Source: Fusarium oxysporum f. sp. lycopersici 4287 (Eukaryota; Ascomycota; Sordariomycetes; Hypocreales; Nectriaceae). Taken from it: a stretch of DNA of 64,000 bases. Shown here piece by piece: positions 53,443 to 63,657 of the stretch. Where the stretch lies: contig NC_031000.1 in assembly GCF_000149955.1 (NCBI RefSeq), positions 857,813-921,812 of the forward strand. Reading direction: 5' to 3'. The notes beneath the pieces are model-generated. The model did not search any database. It was not told the origin of the DNA and saw only the letters and a program-made list of their open reading frames with translations. The stretch's first letter is position 1. Every line of letters begins with the position of its first letter. The position numbers and the translations under genes are program-made.

Positions 53443-53933
53443 TGTTGTTTTGCGTTATTGACTTTTTTGGCCAATGAAATTGGGCTAACCTGATTAGAAA
53501 AATGTAACGCTTACCCTAGAGGCGTACTAGTCCGAAATAGGGAAATGTAACGCTCAACCGCATTCTGTTCTCAACGGCCTTCGAGGTCGTTAAGTTCAAC
53601 CCCCGTAATGCAACAGCATCATAGACGTAAGACAGGAAAAATGTATTTACATCTTAATTAGACATACAGATACCTAATCGAGCTATATAAGACTAGGAAT
53701 TTGCGTTGTGGTCTGGAAAACCTAAGTGCTGATTCCTCCCTGGATTTAATGTCAAACAGTAGCAAAATACTTTTTTCCGCCATTGGACATACTCATCGTC
53801 GTTTTATGCGTAGAAGAAGCTCTTTGGCTGTATCGAAACTAAGGACTAAACTTTTCTTCTCCTGGGATAATCCATCAGGCAGCCAAAGTTGACTCAATTG
53901 TTAGATGCCTTGCTACTAAAAAGCACAACCAAA
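53443..53933. other. intergenic
   Basis: A short repeat-like phrase (GAAAAATGTAACGCT and GAAATGTAACGCTCAACC) recurs 40 bp apart near 53500 and 53545. Nothing else noted. Confidence 0.35.
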
Positions 53934-54362
53934 TTACACAAGCACATATTCTCCATATCCATATGCAGAATCTTCATATATCATAGGTTCTCCATAACCC
54001 CATCCTCCAAACCTCCCCCAATAGCTCTCGTAAAAAAGCGCAGCAGCTGTGAGCACAGCCGAAAATGCCTCCCACTTAGCAATCACCCTCCAAGGAGGAC
54101 CTTGTAGCCAAAAGATTCTTGCTGTAATGAACCGCGTCAGTGTGAGCGCAAAGAAGCCGCGGTTCTCCTGGTAGGCAGCTAGCATGTAGTAAATGCCAAT
54201 TCCGATGATAGCGACCGAGAAGCCATTGAGTGCGGGGAGGGCTGACTCCGGTAGTTGCTTTGCAGCGAGAGCCTTGCGTGGGGAGATGAGATTGCTGACA
54301 CCGTGGTTGAAGGCGCTGAGGCCAAAAATGAAGATTGTTATAGCGGTAATGGAGCTAAACAT
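53934..54362 (-). CDS. small four-helix integral membrane protein
   Basis: An intact single-exon frame of 142 codons. Four hydrophobic helices are seen: ITAITIFIFGLSAFNHGVSNL (residues 5-25), LPALNGFSVAIIGIGIYYMLA, FFALTLTRFITARIFWLQG, and WEAFSAVLTAAALFYESYW. The C-terminus is a Gly/Tyr-rich tail (RFGGWGYGEPMIYEDSAYGY). Loops are short and the charge distribution suggests the plasma or an internal membrane. Similar 130-150 aa four-helix proteins occur next to biosynthetic and stress genes in ascomycetes, function unknown. No signal for a transport family. The ATG at 54362 is the natural start, with the hydrophobic helix immediately after. Confidence 0.75.
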   Translation of the reverse strand: MFSSITAITIFIFGLSAFNHGVSNLISPRKALAAKQLPESALPALNGFSVAIIGIGIYYMLAAYQENRGFFALTLTRFITARIFWLQGPPWRVIAKWEAFSAVLTAAALFYESYWGRFGGWGYGEPMIYEDSAYGYGEYVLV

Positions 54363-54728
54363 GGCGGCGCAGTTGATTGAGGTTGGCTGGTAAAGTATGG
54401 TAGAGTATATGGCTTTTCGTAGTTAACTGCCGAATTTGAACATGACAGATTTCACCGTCGTTGACCTTATGCAGGTTCGTTGTACAGGATCCTTGCTAGG
54501 GCTTACATGAAAATAGAACTCGCCAATTGCATAGTCGACCGTCATGGCGTTTTCTGATCACTCTGATTGAACAAGCCATCGTCAATAAGGGGTTATCATT
54601 AAATCGAGTACTCTCATCAATATGCCTATCACAAGCCAAAGCCGAAGCTAACTTCTTTCCATCGCGACATTTCATGTTATACAAAGGAGAGGGACATGCC
54701 AGAGGCAGCTGACATACTTCGTGATATG

Positions 54729-54961
54729 CTATCGATGAACAACCATTGCCGAATCCCAGATACTGGCAACAGCCAACTTGGCTACAAGACCCAAAATACC
54801 AGCAGCATTGATCACGTCATCAGATCTCTTGAAGCCCTCCTCAAAAGGCACAGGCTCCTCCTCTATGAAAAGTCAGCATCATTTCACTCAACTGGACAGG
54901 TCAACTTACGAAACAGAGTTTTCACCCATTCAGTCTTTGCATTTCCACCCTTTGTTGTTTA
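54729..54961 (-). pseudogene. 3' gene fragment with intron
   Basis: Minus-strand exon to 54910 (AKTEWVKTLF), intron 54909-54863 (47 bp, GTAAGT...TTCATAG, branch TGCTGAC), exon 54862-54729 (QEEPVPFEEGFKRSDD, AAGILGLVAKLAVASIW) ending in TAG. Splice sites and frame agree, but no start codon is found before an upstream TAA near 54975, so only the 3' part of a gene may remain. Family unknown. Confidence 0.35.
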
Positions 54962-54990
54962 TATTGCGCAGTAGTGCTGGGTGAAAATAT

Positions 54991-56269
54991 ATTTTTATAA
55001 AACTTGGTTTTTTTTTTTGTTATTATTGAGATGAGAGTTCTTCTCAGGTTTATATCTCTAGACGATTTCGTCTAGGACTTTGAACTTTAAATCTAGGACT
55101 TTCAGACTAACAGTCTGAATCCTGAAGATAAGGGGGATTCCCAGTTTTCCAACATAAATTAGACGCCTCTCTTCAATTGGCTGAGCATCTTCCACGCTGA
55201 TTGGCGATAGGCGTCCATGCCAACAGCATAGCCTCTGTATTTAACGGCCGAATACAAGGCTTGAAGCCCAACCTGCAGGGGCTCCAGCATAAAAGTAGCG
55301 CACTCAATGTTGCTTGTTGCAATCAGGTTGACCAACTAGCATGCCCTGATCGCTGGTTTTGACAGCGTGAGGCCTTTATGTAGCACGCGTTCAGACGCGT
55401 TGGTAACGCGTAGAGTAGCGATTGTAGTCGCTATAGGAAATCGATGCATGGAAGTAGGTGGGAGATAGGCGCATACGTAATATAAACAGGGGGTACACGA
55501 CAATTAAGAATAGAAGAGTAGGCTGTCGACGCAAACAATAATTGTCAGGGTTGCTTATCCCTTTCTTGATAATCTAGTCCCGTAATCACTAAACACCAAA
55601 TCGATAATCTAATCTATCAAATGACCGTTTCCCTCCCTACTTTGAACCAATTAACTGGCTCTGCCATGATCAAAGAGACGCTGGCAGGTCACCCCTGATG
55701 TCCATGGTAAGTCTCGAGGTACTTCAGCTTTTCGCCTAACATCACCTCCCTTAGTCTAATCGTTTTGCTATCCATGTTTTTGCCGATAATGTTTTTGCAT
55801 ATTTCCTGTTTATTGCGTAATATAGCCACAGTCATTACACCGAGGCTGTCATATTTTGGCGCTTCAATAAAAGGAAGGGGCTTGGTTTCTGGCGGTGAGA
55901 ACTGAAAGTTCAGCAGGTTATCTTCTTGTTTAACTATCCTAGTAATACTGCTGACTGTGAAGATAATTTCCTTTTTCTTGCTTGCCGAAAGACTATACTG
56001 ATATCTTCAATGCAAGAGATGATTCCGGATTCTATTGGCCAGCACTGCATACTTATAAATACTACATACCACCAAGCTAAGCTGCTCTAGATAGATGAAT
56101 GGCCCAGCAGTTAAAACTGGTCGGTCTATGGGAGACTCTGCGCATTTTTTGAGCGTATGTGATGCGATTAGGCCGCATAAGGTGGTTTTCTCCAAGATAT
56201 TAGTATAACATCCTGGTCTCCTAATACGCCCCTCTAGCTATTCAAGCTATTAACACTGGCATTTCTCAG
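54991..56269. other. AT-rich intergenic region with repeat R1
   Basis: No gene seen. R1 copy 5 is described separately. A poly-T run lies at 55009-55020. Near 55390-55420, CGCGTTCAGACGCGTTGGTA and AACGCGTAGAG carry repeated ACGCGT words. The short frame from 55621 (MTVSLPTLNQLTGSAM) stops after 25 codons. Confidence 0.4.
55350..55534 (-). repeat. dispersed repeat R1, copy 5 (single unit)
   Basis: On the minus strand: CAGCCTACTCTTCTATTCTT, AATTGTCGTGTACCCCC, TGTTTATATTACGTATGCGC, then CCTATCTCCCACCTACTTCC. Only one AATTGTCG unit remains. It lies 3' of OrsD-like fragment F. Confidence 0.6.
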
Positions 56270-59216
56270 GTAGTTTGGTTGATAGTATATATAATGATAT
56301 CTTATTATATAGCCTCTTTAATAGAATCACTTCCTTACTCTATCTAATTTGGTGGGTATTATCAGTGGCGTTGGCGCTATCAGGCTCCTCTCTATCTTCT
56401 ATGCTCAGAACCCTATGCCAATCGGTTAAGACCCTCACATATATTTGCAAAAACGCTAGTTATAATCGATCCGGGAAAGTGCCATTGAGCCCATATATAG
56501 CATACCTCTACGTCAGGCTATGACCGCTCTGCCACGCAAAAGCAGCATCTTCACTAGCTGCATTTATAGTATCATCGAATCTATTGAACCTAGATGCAGC
56601 CCCACAGACGAGCTTTTCTGTAATAGCAATAGAGAGTTGCCAATATAACTGGACTCTAATCTTGCAGGGAATGCCAGATACTGTCCTACTTATCCGCTTG
56701 AGTTCTTCGCTAAAAGTTTTTATCGACTATAAGCTATCTCTCAAGTATCTTAAGATAGGGGAAAATAATAGAGTGTTTATAGATTCATGATGGAAATATT
56801 TACGCAAGATGGTATAGGCAACAGGCCAAATATACACAAGATAGCGATACAGTAGATAGGCGACTGGCAGAGAAAAGAACCGTGCTACTTGGAACTCATT
56901 GTTCGTTGTAAGACATGCTTTTTAGTGCCAGGCGATTGAGAACAAACTCATCCTGTATATCCCTATACCTCGTAGCCGCGATTCTGTATTGCAGTTTTCT
57001 ATAGTCAGAAGCTCGGAAATTCTGGCTGCCTGTCCACTATCCAGATAGCAAAGAACCATGATAGTCTTCAAAGAGGCATCATGGGCATCGGGATATGCTT
57101 GTGCCCCCCTGAGACTTTGGCCTTGACCTCGCAACTTAAGCATACCATCAATCGAAGAGGTACATACTCTCATGAAGAGCTCTAGATATGCATCGTTCAG
57201 CCCATTGGCTGGATCGGCCACAAAAGAATAGCCAGATTTCGCTGTCGATAGCCGATCTCGAAGGCTGTTCAAATCAGGGTCGGCCGGCCCCCAGTCATAC
57301 ATCAGCCTCTGGCACTGGATGGTAGCCTGCCTCAGAGCTACGCGAGCAAGGCCACGGAAACTCGCCATAGACAAGTGTAAGCATCCATCCCAAGATAAAA
57401 TTTGGTTGTTTTCACTCCATTGAAAGTGATAGAATGGTCCTTCGCTTCGACTCAACGCACGGCCGTACGACAGAAGGCTGAGAAATTCGCCAAGGGGGGA
57501 CGTAGTACCATCACACATCTTTTCTGTGCGGGCAAGCATCAATTTTCTGAGATGCCCATAGGAGGGCCTAGCTGGGATTCCCGTATACGTATGAGGAAAA
57601 CGTGGTAGAGTCATTTCGAAGAAGATCAGCCGTGTGCAGTATATCAGTCTCGACAGTACGGGCGTGAACTGGTGAGGGCGGAGATATTCGTCACCCACCG
57701 GTCTTAATAGTCCCCATACAGCACTAAAATATACAAGTAAAGAAGAACTCGCTATTCCATCTTCAAATTCCTCGATAGCCATACTGTAACAGAGTTCGAG
57801 TACGACATCGCCACAGGGATCATCTGCTCCCTGACCTTCATGCGTAAAAAGGGCAGAAGACTAGCCCTCTATCGCTAACTACTCATCAAAGCAGCTAGAT
57901 TCCTGCTCAGGCCAGGCGTAGATCTTATCTTCAGCATCCTTTATATTACTACTATCCTCATAATCGCTCCCACCTTCATTTTCGCTATTATCTTCTTCCT
58001 CCCCTTCTTCCTCTATTTCGTCTTCACCATACTCTTCTATATAGACCAGGCTTGTGGGGGGTTGATCCTCCCATATACGATCGGACCAGAGCTGCTCCAG
58101 CATTTCGCGTTGGGGCACAGATAAGCCCCGACCAATTACGTAAGGAACAATGGAATTTGGTAATTGTAGAACTAGAAGATAGAAGCATAAACAGCGCTTG
58201 AACTCCTTCCGGTGTTGTGTTTCAGAGGCGGATCACATAACAAGTTCGAAGGGCGCCTTATAATGGCGATCAGGAAATCTGCCTCGCAGCCATCTTCGCA
58301 TACTGACGTCGGTATGCAGCACTGTATCTGCACAACGGTCGAAGAGACGGTCCAGTGCCTGCACGATCAAGGCAAGTTTACGCTCATGCTTTACCGGGCT
58401 GCAGATTCGTTCCCCTCCGTGAACGCCTATCCAGAACGGCTGACCGGTCGTTAAAGGCACCTCCGACAGTGTTACAAGCATGTCGCGTCGTGCCTGACTC
58501 AAGGTTTCATCCCAACGAGTGCGTCGCATACAATTAGTGAGTAGCTCTTTCTTTCCCAGAGTCCCATCGAAATTTGATGTGCATGGCTGCTCATCTAAGC
58601 GGCCGTGCTCCTCCGAGACCAATTTCTCGGCAAATTCCTTTATAGTGTCTGGAACCGCTTGCAAGAATCGATCGGGACCCTTTTGCAGTGATTGCTGATC
58701 ATCTTTTATCACGACGATCCAGGAACTTTGAATGTCGTTGGCCTTCCAACTCTGGAAAGTAAGATTATCCCATATATGATCACGTAGCCATCGCTTCCCC
58801 TTGGTACCTCGGCCATTGATCTCTTGGGTATGTACTTTCTTCAGATGGCGTGACAGTATGTCATGGCTTGTGGACCGCAAAACACAGTGCTTACACTCTG
58901 CTCCAGTCTGAAGGGCTAGGAATGGATGCTGTACAGATCTATCTGGTCGCTTCGGCAGCTCATCCGGGTCAGGAAGATGCAGGGAGTTGACAAGAGTATT
59001 GAGTTTCCCCCTACGCTTTTTAGGTATTCCATGTTTCTCTTTAAGGTGGCGTCCGACGCGATCATCATCTGTCTTCAAGGCGAAACCACAGGTTATGCAG
59101 ATAATAGCTTGATATGAAATATCGTAGTGAAGTTCTAGTCCCCTGAGCGCCTGAACTTGACTTGGCGTGATGTTTTGTTGACGAAGGCGTATTTTTGAAG
59201 GTCCTTGAGTAGACAT
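56270..59216 (-). pseudogene. OrsD-like zinc-finger family copy F, eight RIP-type stops
   Basis: One minus-strand frame runs from ATG 59216 to about 56270 (about 980 codons) with no frameshift. The N-terminal domain has CITCGFALKTDDDRVGRHLK (first finger, HGIP), ECKHCVLRSTSHDILSRHLK (second finger), then RRTRWDETLSQARRDM. An acidic linker (EIEEEGEEEDNSENEGG) follows. The central part has SPLGEFLSLLSYGRALS, QILSWDGCLHL and FRGLARVALRQATIQCQRLM. The last part has SLPVAYLLYRYLVYIWPVAY, EELKRISRTVSGIPC and AFAWQSGH. Stops are at 58233 (TGA), 57879, 57861 (TAG), 56922 (TAA), 56727, 56508 (TAG), 56460 (TAA) and 56340 (TAG). Every one is a single C-to-T step from CGA, CAG or CAA. That is the nonsense signature of RIP. 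Confidence 0.75.
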
Positions 59217-59408
59217 ACTAAGAAGTTGAAATATTCGGAGAAGAGAAATGCTACAAATCCAATCGTTAAACCATTGAATACAAGTACAAGACGCGACAGT
59301 CGAGTAGAGATCAGACATGAAGCCAACTAATTATTTTAGTTACCTATGATTGGCTCTTGCCTACGAGCAATGAACTCAGCAAGGATGGCACGGATCACCA
59401 TGTTATGA

Positions 59409-59534
59409 AACGGGCCCCGTTCCGCGTTTTTGTAAACACGACCTGGACAGTAACGGGGCCCGTTACGAGTTTGAGGAGCCCATGTCGAATTCAATATTTT
59501 TGATTGGCCTAAAACTGGTAACGGGCCCCGTTAC
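59409..59534. repeat. three GTAACGGGCCCCGTTAC-type palindromes
   Basis: AACGGGCCCCGTT at 59409-59421, GTAACGGGGCCCGTTAC at 59450-59466 and its exact reverse complement at 59518-59534. The last two are mirror images flanking 51 bp, so they may be the ends of a tiny inverted-repeat element. Confidence 0.8.
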
Positions 59535-59609
59535 TGACTAGAATACTAGAGTAGGAAAATACTTACTTTATTATTATCTTTCTATATATACTACTTTTAT
59601 GTATTTTAC

Positions 59610-59735
59610 TTACTATAATGTCTTCGACCTTGCCCTCTCACTTTTTTCTACGACCTTGCCCCCCATAGTTCAATAGCGTGGTTTTTTTTTCTATGGCATT
59701 TTCTACGACCTAGCATGCAAAGTCGTAGCTGAATG
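59610..59735 (+). repeat. CTACGACCTTGCCCC spaced repeats
   Basis: TTCGACCTTGCCCT, CTACGACCTTGCCCCC and CTACGACCTAGC are spaced by 27 and 55 bp, with an inverted partner GTCGTAG at the right end. The layout (spaced words ending in CCCC) resembles the CTACCCC and R1 arrays. Confidence 0.5.
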
Positions 59736-60059
59736 GTTGATAGATCACCATGGCACAATTGGTCAAGTGGAATCCGGCGATTGGTGCCAAATGCACTGGG
59801 CTATGGGCAAAGTATTATGTATGTGTTGGGGTCTAGATGGATGGAAGGGAACAAGACGTCGCGGTATGTTGACGGATGAGACATTGGATTCTTAGAACTT
59901 AGCTGTGTATTCTATATTCTACTGACTCACTTTTCTTGGTCTCTTGGGCTGATGCGCTATTGCACTTGACACCTTTTCCCGGTGCCCGCGTTTCGTTGGA
60001 ACTGCTTTGAGTTCGAGACGAGTGAAGTGATCCTCCCAGCAGCTCCACGACCCCAACTT
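59736..60059. other. intergenic, 3' of the ankyrin gene
   Basis: Lies downstream of the minus-strand ankyrin gene. No open frame or element recognised. Confidence 0.35.
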
Positions 60060-61799
60060 CTATTCCCCACGAGGACCCTCAAGCCACTCCGCCCTGGAAT
60101 CTTCATATATCTGTCGAGCTGACTTCCCAGCTGCATTTTGGAGGTCCATCAGTTGCGCGCCTCCAGCTTTCACCATTGTATTTAGTATATCATCTTGTGC
60201 TCTCATAAGCTCAGCCGCTTCGCTGCGTGACTTGTCTTGAGGGCAACAAAAATAAGCAATCCTATGGATAGGTGTGTCTTGCTTGGAGTTTCGCAGAGCA
60301 GGGTCAGCCCCATGCTGGAGCAAGAGTGAGATAGTATCGCTACCAAACTTTACGCTAGAGCACGCAGCATGCAGTGGCGTGTTTCCAGCATCATCAACGT
60401 CTGTAGTTTTGGCGCCGTGGGCGAGCAAAAGCGATACAGTGACTGGATCAATAGGTGCGTCGTCGTTATAGCTCTGGAATAAAGTATGCAGAGGCGTCTC
60501 GCCCTTGTAATTGCGAAGGGTTGCATCCGCGCCCCGGCCGCATAGGAGTTCGAAGACAGGTGTATACATCTTGCCATTCTTGCCGAAGTATTGGGTGGCG
60601 TAATGCAATGCTGTATTTCCGTCGTTGTCTTGGGTGTTGACCGTAGTGGGAGCGAAATCTAAGAGCTGTTCAATGGTGCGGGTGATATTTCCAGCTCTCT
60701 CATGGAGTATCGATGCTGGGATGGCACTAGGCGCATCTGGTAATTGGTTTCGAGCCGCCCAGTGAAGAGGGAGGCTTCCAACGCAGTCTGGAGAGCACAC
60801 CATGTCTGAGATACTAACTCCATCATTTCTGCGATCAACCAAAGTCTTGACGCCGCTGGGATTTGCACGAAAGGATGCAAGAAACAGTGCAGTGACCTCC
60901 ACCTTGACGGGTAAATCACGTTGAGACCCAAAGCCCAGGTCCCAGGAGCCTATTGCTACCTTGTAATGGACATCGGCGCCTCCATCGATGAGTCTCCCAA
61001 GTAAATCGGTACTTGCCCACTGCGCAGCCAAAGTTAGAACACTAGGGCGCATTTGACCCTTATCGTTCGTCGGGTGGACAACATCAGAAGCGCAGGCACC
61101 ATGATCAAGCAGTAGATTCATTATCGCCTCATTGTTCGCATAACAGATCTCATTCCAGGCTGGGGAAAGATAATATCCAAATGAAAAGAGATCCGCAGTC
61201 GCCGCAAGCGCTGTAAAGCCTCTGAGGTCTCGATCGTGAATGCTGGCGTATACTGGCTGGGTCTCGAGGAGCCATTGCACAATCTCAATTTGACCGAATT
61301 GGGCGGCGACATTCAAGAGATGGAAATTGGCTCTGATCAATCTGATCGGTTTCGTCGTATCGAGGCCTTTTGTGGCGTATTTCAAAAGTGTTTGGAGTGT
61401 GCCAAGACTGCCACTTTCGGCTGCGGCGCAGAACCAGTCGCCGATGTCACAAATGGCCTCATCGTCATCAGGAAGCTCGAATAGGTTTGGAATAGCCCGA
61501 CGGTCAATAGAAAAGTATTTTTCGAGGAATTCAACGTCGTTGTTGATAATTATCGCGTAAAGAAGGCCCATGCCTTCGTGTTCATGAATAAGAGTACCAT
61601 CGCGATCAGTTATGGTCACCGGCACGTCGAAAGGAGGTCCAGATGAGTTAAATCTGTTGATGGGTCTCTCCGTAAATTTACCATATGGCGACACGGCCTT
61701 AGTGAGGAGGGAGGATACCATGTTTGTGGATGAATGAGTTCGTTGAAGGAGAGAGAAAAGTGTTCGCTGGGAGTTATTAAGTACGGTGTATAGGTTCAT
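60060..61799 (-). CDS. ankyrin-repeat protein
   Basis: An intact single-exon frame, 579 codons from ATG 61799; a second ATG at 61721 (MVSSLLTK) is an equally plausible start. It begins with about 60 non-repeat residues. Ankyrin repeats occupy most of the rest. Those with the best consensus are in the C-terminal half: DNDGNTALHYATQYFGKNGK, NYKGETPLHTLFQSYND, DDAGNTPLHAACSSVKFG, and SKQDTPIHRIAYF. The TPLHxA and LLLxHGAD signatures are clear (for example SLLLQHGADPALRN). Earlier degenerate repeats include LLNVAAQFGQIEIVQWLLET and VLTLAAQWASTDLLGRLIDG. Protein-protein binding in the cytoplasm or nucleus is expected; no catalytic domain is attached. Partners are unknown. Such stand-alone ankyrin genes are numerous in these fungi. 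The gene shows no sign of RIP. Confidence 0.87.
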   Translation of the reverse strand: MNLYTVLNNSQRTLFSLLQRTHSSTNMVSSLLTKAVSPYGKFTERPINRFNSSGPPFDVPVTITDRDGTLIHEHEGMGLLYAIIINNDVEFLEKYFSIDRRAIPNLFELPDDDEAICDIGDWFCAAAESGSLGTLQTLLKYATKGLDTTKPIRLIRANFHLLNVAAQFGQIEIVQWLLETQPVYASIHDRDLRGFTALAATADLFSFGYYLSPAWNEICYANNEAIMNLLLDHGACASDVVHPTNDKGQMRPSVLTLAAQWASTDLLGRLIDGGADVHYKVAIGSWDLGFGSQRDLPVKVEVTALFLASFRANPSGVKTLVDRRNDGVSISDMVCSPDCVGSLPLHWAARNQLPDAPSAIPASILHERAGNITRTIEQLLDFAPTTVNTQDNDGNTALHYATQYFGKNGKMYTPVFELLCGRGADATLRNYKGETPLHTLFQSYNDDAPIDPVTVSLLLAHGAKTTDVDDAGNTPLHAACSSVKFGSDTISLLLQHGADPALRNSKQDTPIHRIAYFCCPQDKSRSEAAELMRAQDDILNTMVKAGGAQLMDLQNAAGKSARQIYEDSRAEWLEGPRGE

Positions 61800-62027
61800 A
61801 TTTGGTACCTGGAATCAGTGGAGTTGAGCAGGATTATTGACAGCCAATCAAGTATAGTAGACTAGACCATTCGGCGAAGAGTCAGAGCAGAGCCCACCTC
61901 AAGCTCAAATTATTACGGAGCACGCACACACAGTACGGAGTAATGTCTAACTAATTACACGCCCCGCCAAAAGCCGTCCACCCAGCCGCCCACTAACGGA
62001 TCCACGCCCTTAAGCACTGCATCTAAA

Positions 62028-63657
62028 TCAGGATGCAACTCCAACACAGACATAGTAGTGCAGCCAGAGACCAGAACAGTCATTGCCAACCTTGGAATTC
62101 CATTTGTAAAAGTCTGCTAAATTGATATGGTACGTCTCAGCGATAGAATAGCACCCGTCGCCATTATCAACGTAATGCCACTGGTTGCAACTATCGACGA
62201 TACCAGGTTGCGTAGGGCTCGGTACCTTTTCGCTGGTCGAAGTCTGCGGTGCCGAAGCAGTAGCAGCAGTGGATTTGGTGCCTGAAGGGGAGGCAGACTT
62301 GGTGGCCGTCGCTTGGCCGGTAGCAGTCTTAGTAAAGGCAGGTAGATCCCATCCAGTAATAGGCTTAACGCAGTAAGCATTGCCGGCTTTCAAATCTTCG
62401 TCACAAGTGGTCTTGTTCAGAGATGGGTTGATCTCAGTAAACAGGTTGATGGCAACATCATTTGCAAGACAAATCTGCGTACAGCTGAGGCCACCATCGT
62501 ATGTGAGCCAATGGCTACACTCCAAGGTAGTGCCATTGGCAACGGTCGCACCAGCAGGGGGATCAATGCGTTGAGGGTCAGTGTTCGCAGTGTTGTTATT
62601 AAGTGGCTGCCCAGCATATATACCCCCAGGTGTCGAAACACACAAGGTACTACCCCAGTAGGGATCCGCATCGTGTAAATTGGTGCAGTTCCAGTTGAGC
62701 TGCGAATTGTATGACAGAAGCTGGTCGCTCATAATACCGTTGTTCAAGGCGATGTCGAGACATGTATCACCCTTCTGTACCCGGTAAATCTTGGTGCAGG
62801 TGAGCGGAAGGCAGAGGCTGGTCCCAACAGCGATCTTAGTACAATCGAAGATGTTGGAGTTGATGTAATACATGGTCGCCGCTGACACTCCCTGAGATAG
62901 CGCGATTGAGTCGCAGCTATCACCAGCTTTGGCTCCGTATGTCTTACCAGACACACAAACCTCGCTGCTGGCATCGGGGTTCGTAACATTAAATGCACTA
63001 TCCGTGGGGTTGAAGTTGTCCACCTTCAGGTCACAGGCCTTCGCAACGTACTTATAGTTAGACTGCGCGTACTCATCGTAAGCTCCACTGTAAGCGTCAG
63101 CTTGCATGATCTTGTACTGCTCAACGTTACAGTAAGAACACAAGTCAGACTTTGACAGTTTAGAGACATCGTCGACCTCTGGAAACGCGGCAATGACGTC
63201 TAATAGAATTAGCATAGAGCAAAGAAGGATATTTGCTAGAAGCACACTTGCCATGACAAAACTCTCCTGTCTTGGGGTCGGTGAAGCAAGTCTGGTTCCA
63301 ACTGCCCCAGAGCTTATCAACCATGTGGACATAAGACATGCCAGGGACCATCTCTTCAGTACCGCAAGCTGAAGCAACCTTTGTGCGCATGTGTCCAATA
63401 GCACTTCCACAGGTCGAGCGGCACACTAGCTTGGTCACGGCTGGATCATCACTGTCGAGATATCCATTAGCCGCCAGGTCTGCAGTCTCATCGGCGCAGT
63501 TGATGGATTGGTAGAGAGTGGCCTCGCAGACGGACGATAGTCCCGCGCTCGAAAGGGAACCTTGGGGGAACATTGCGAGACCAGAAGCATCAACCAACTT
63601 GGTGAGGATGGCGAGGCCACCAAGGAGGCCATGGCAGTGGTTGCGGGTGGCCCACAT
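62028..63657 (-). CDS. secreted multi-LysM protein, GC-AG intron
   Basis: Exon 1 is 63657-63252, exon 2 is 63199-62028. The 52-bp intron begins GCAAGT and ends CTATTAG with branch ATGCTAAT, a GC-AG intron. Only this splicing keeps the frame (GEFCHD then VIAAFPEVDDVS); a GTGTGC donor three bases on gives an early stop. The product is 525 aa. The N-terminus (MWATRNHCHGLLGGLAILTK) is a probable signal peptide; an upstream ATG at 63690 would add 11 aa. A Cys-rich N-terminal domain precedes LysM modules: SGKTYGAKAGDSCDSIALSQ, YRVQKGDTCLDIALNNGIMS, HWLTYDGGLSCTQICLAND, and HYVDNGDGCYSIAETYHIN, with a Ser/Thr/Ala-rich linker before the last. LysM domains bind chitin or N-acetylglucosamine polymers outside the cell. 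Roles could be protecting hyphal chitin, hiding it from host receptors, or self-recognition; which one applies cannot be told. The frame is intact. Confidence 0.9.

Noticed and set aside
53701..53892. 63-codon plus-strand frame before the membrane-protein gene
   Set aside because: No signal peptide or motif; lies in the 3' flank of the neighbouring gene.
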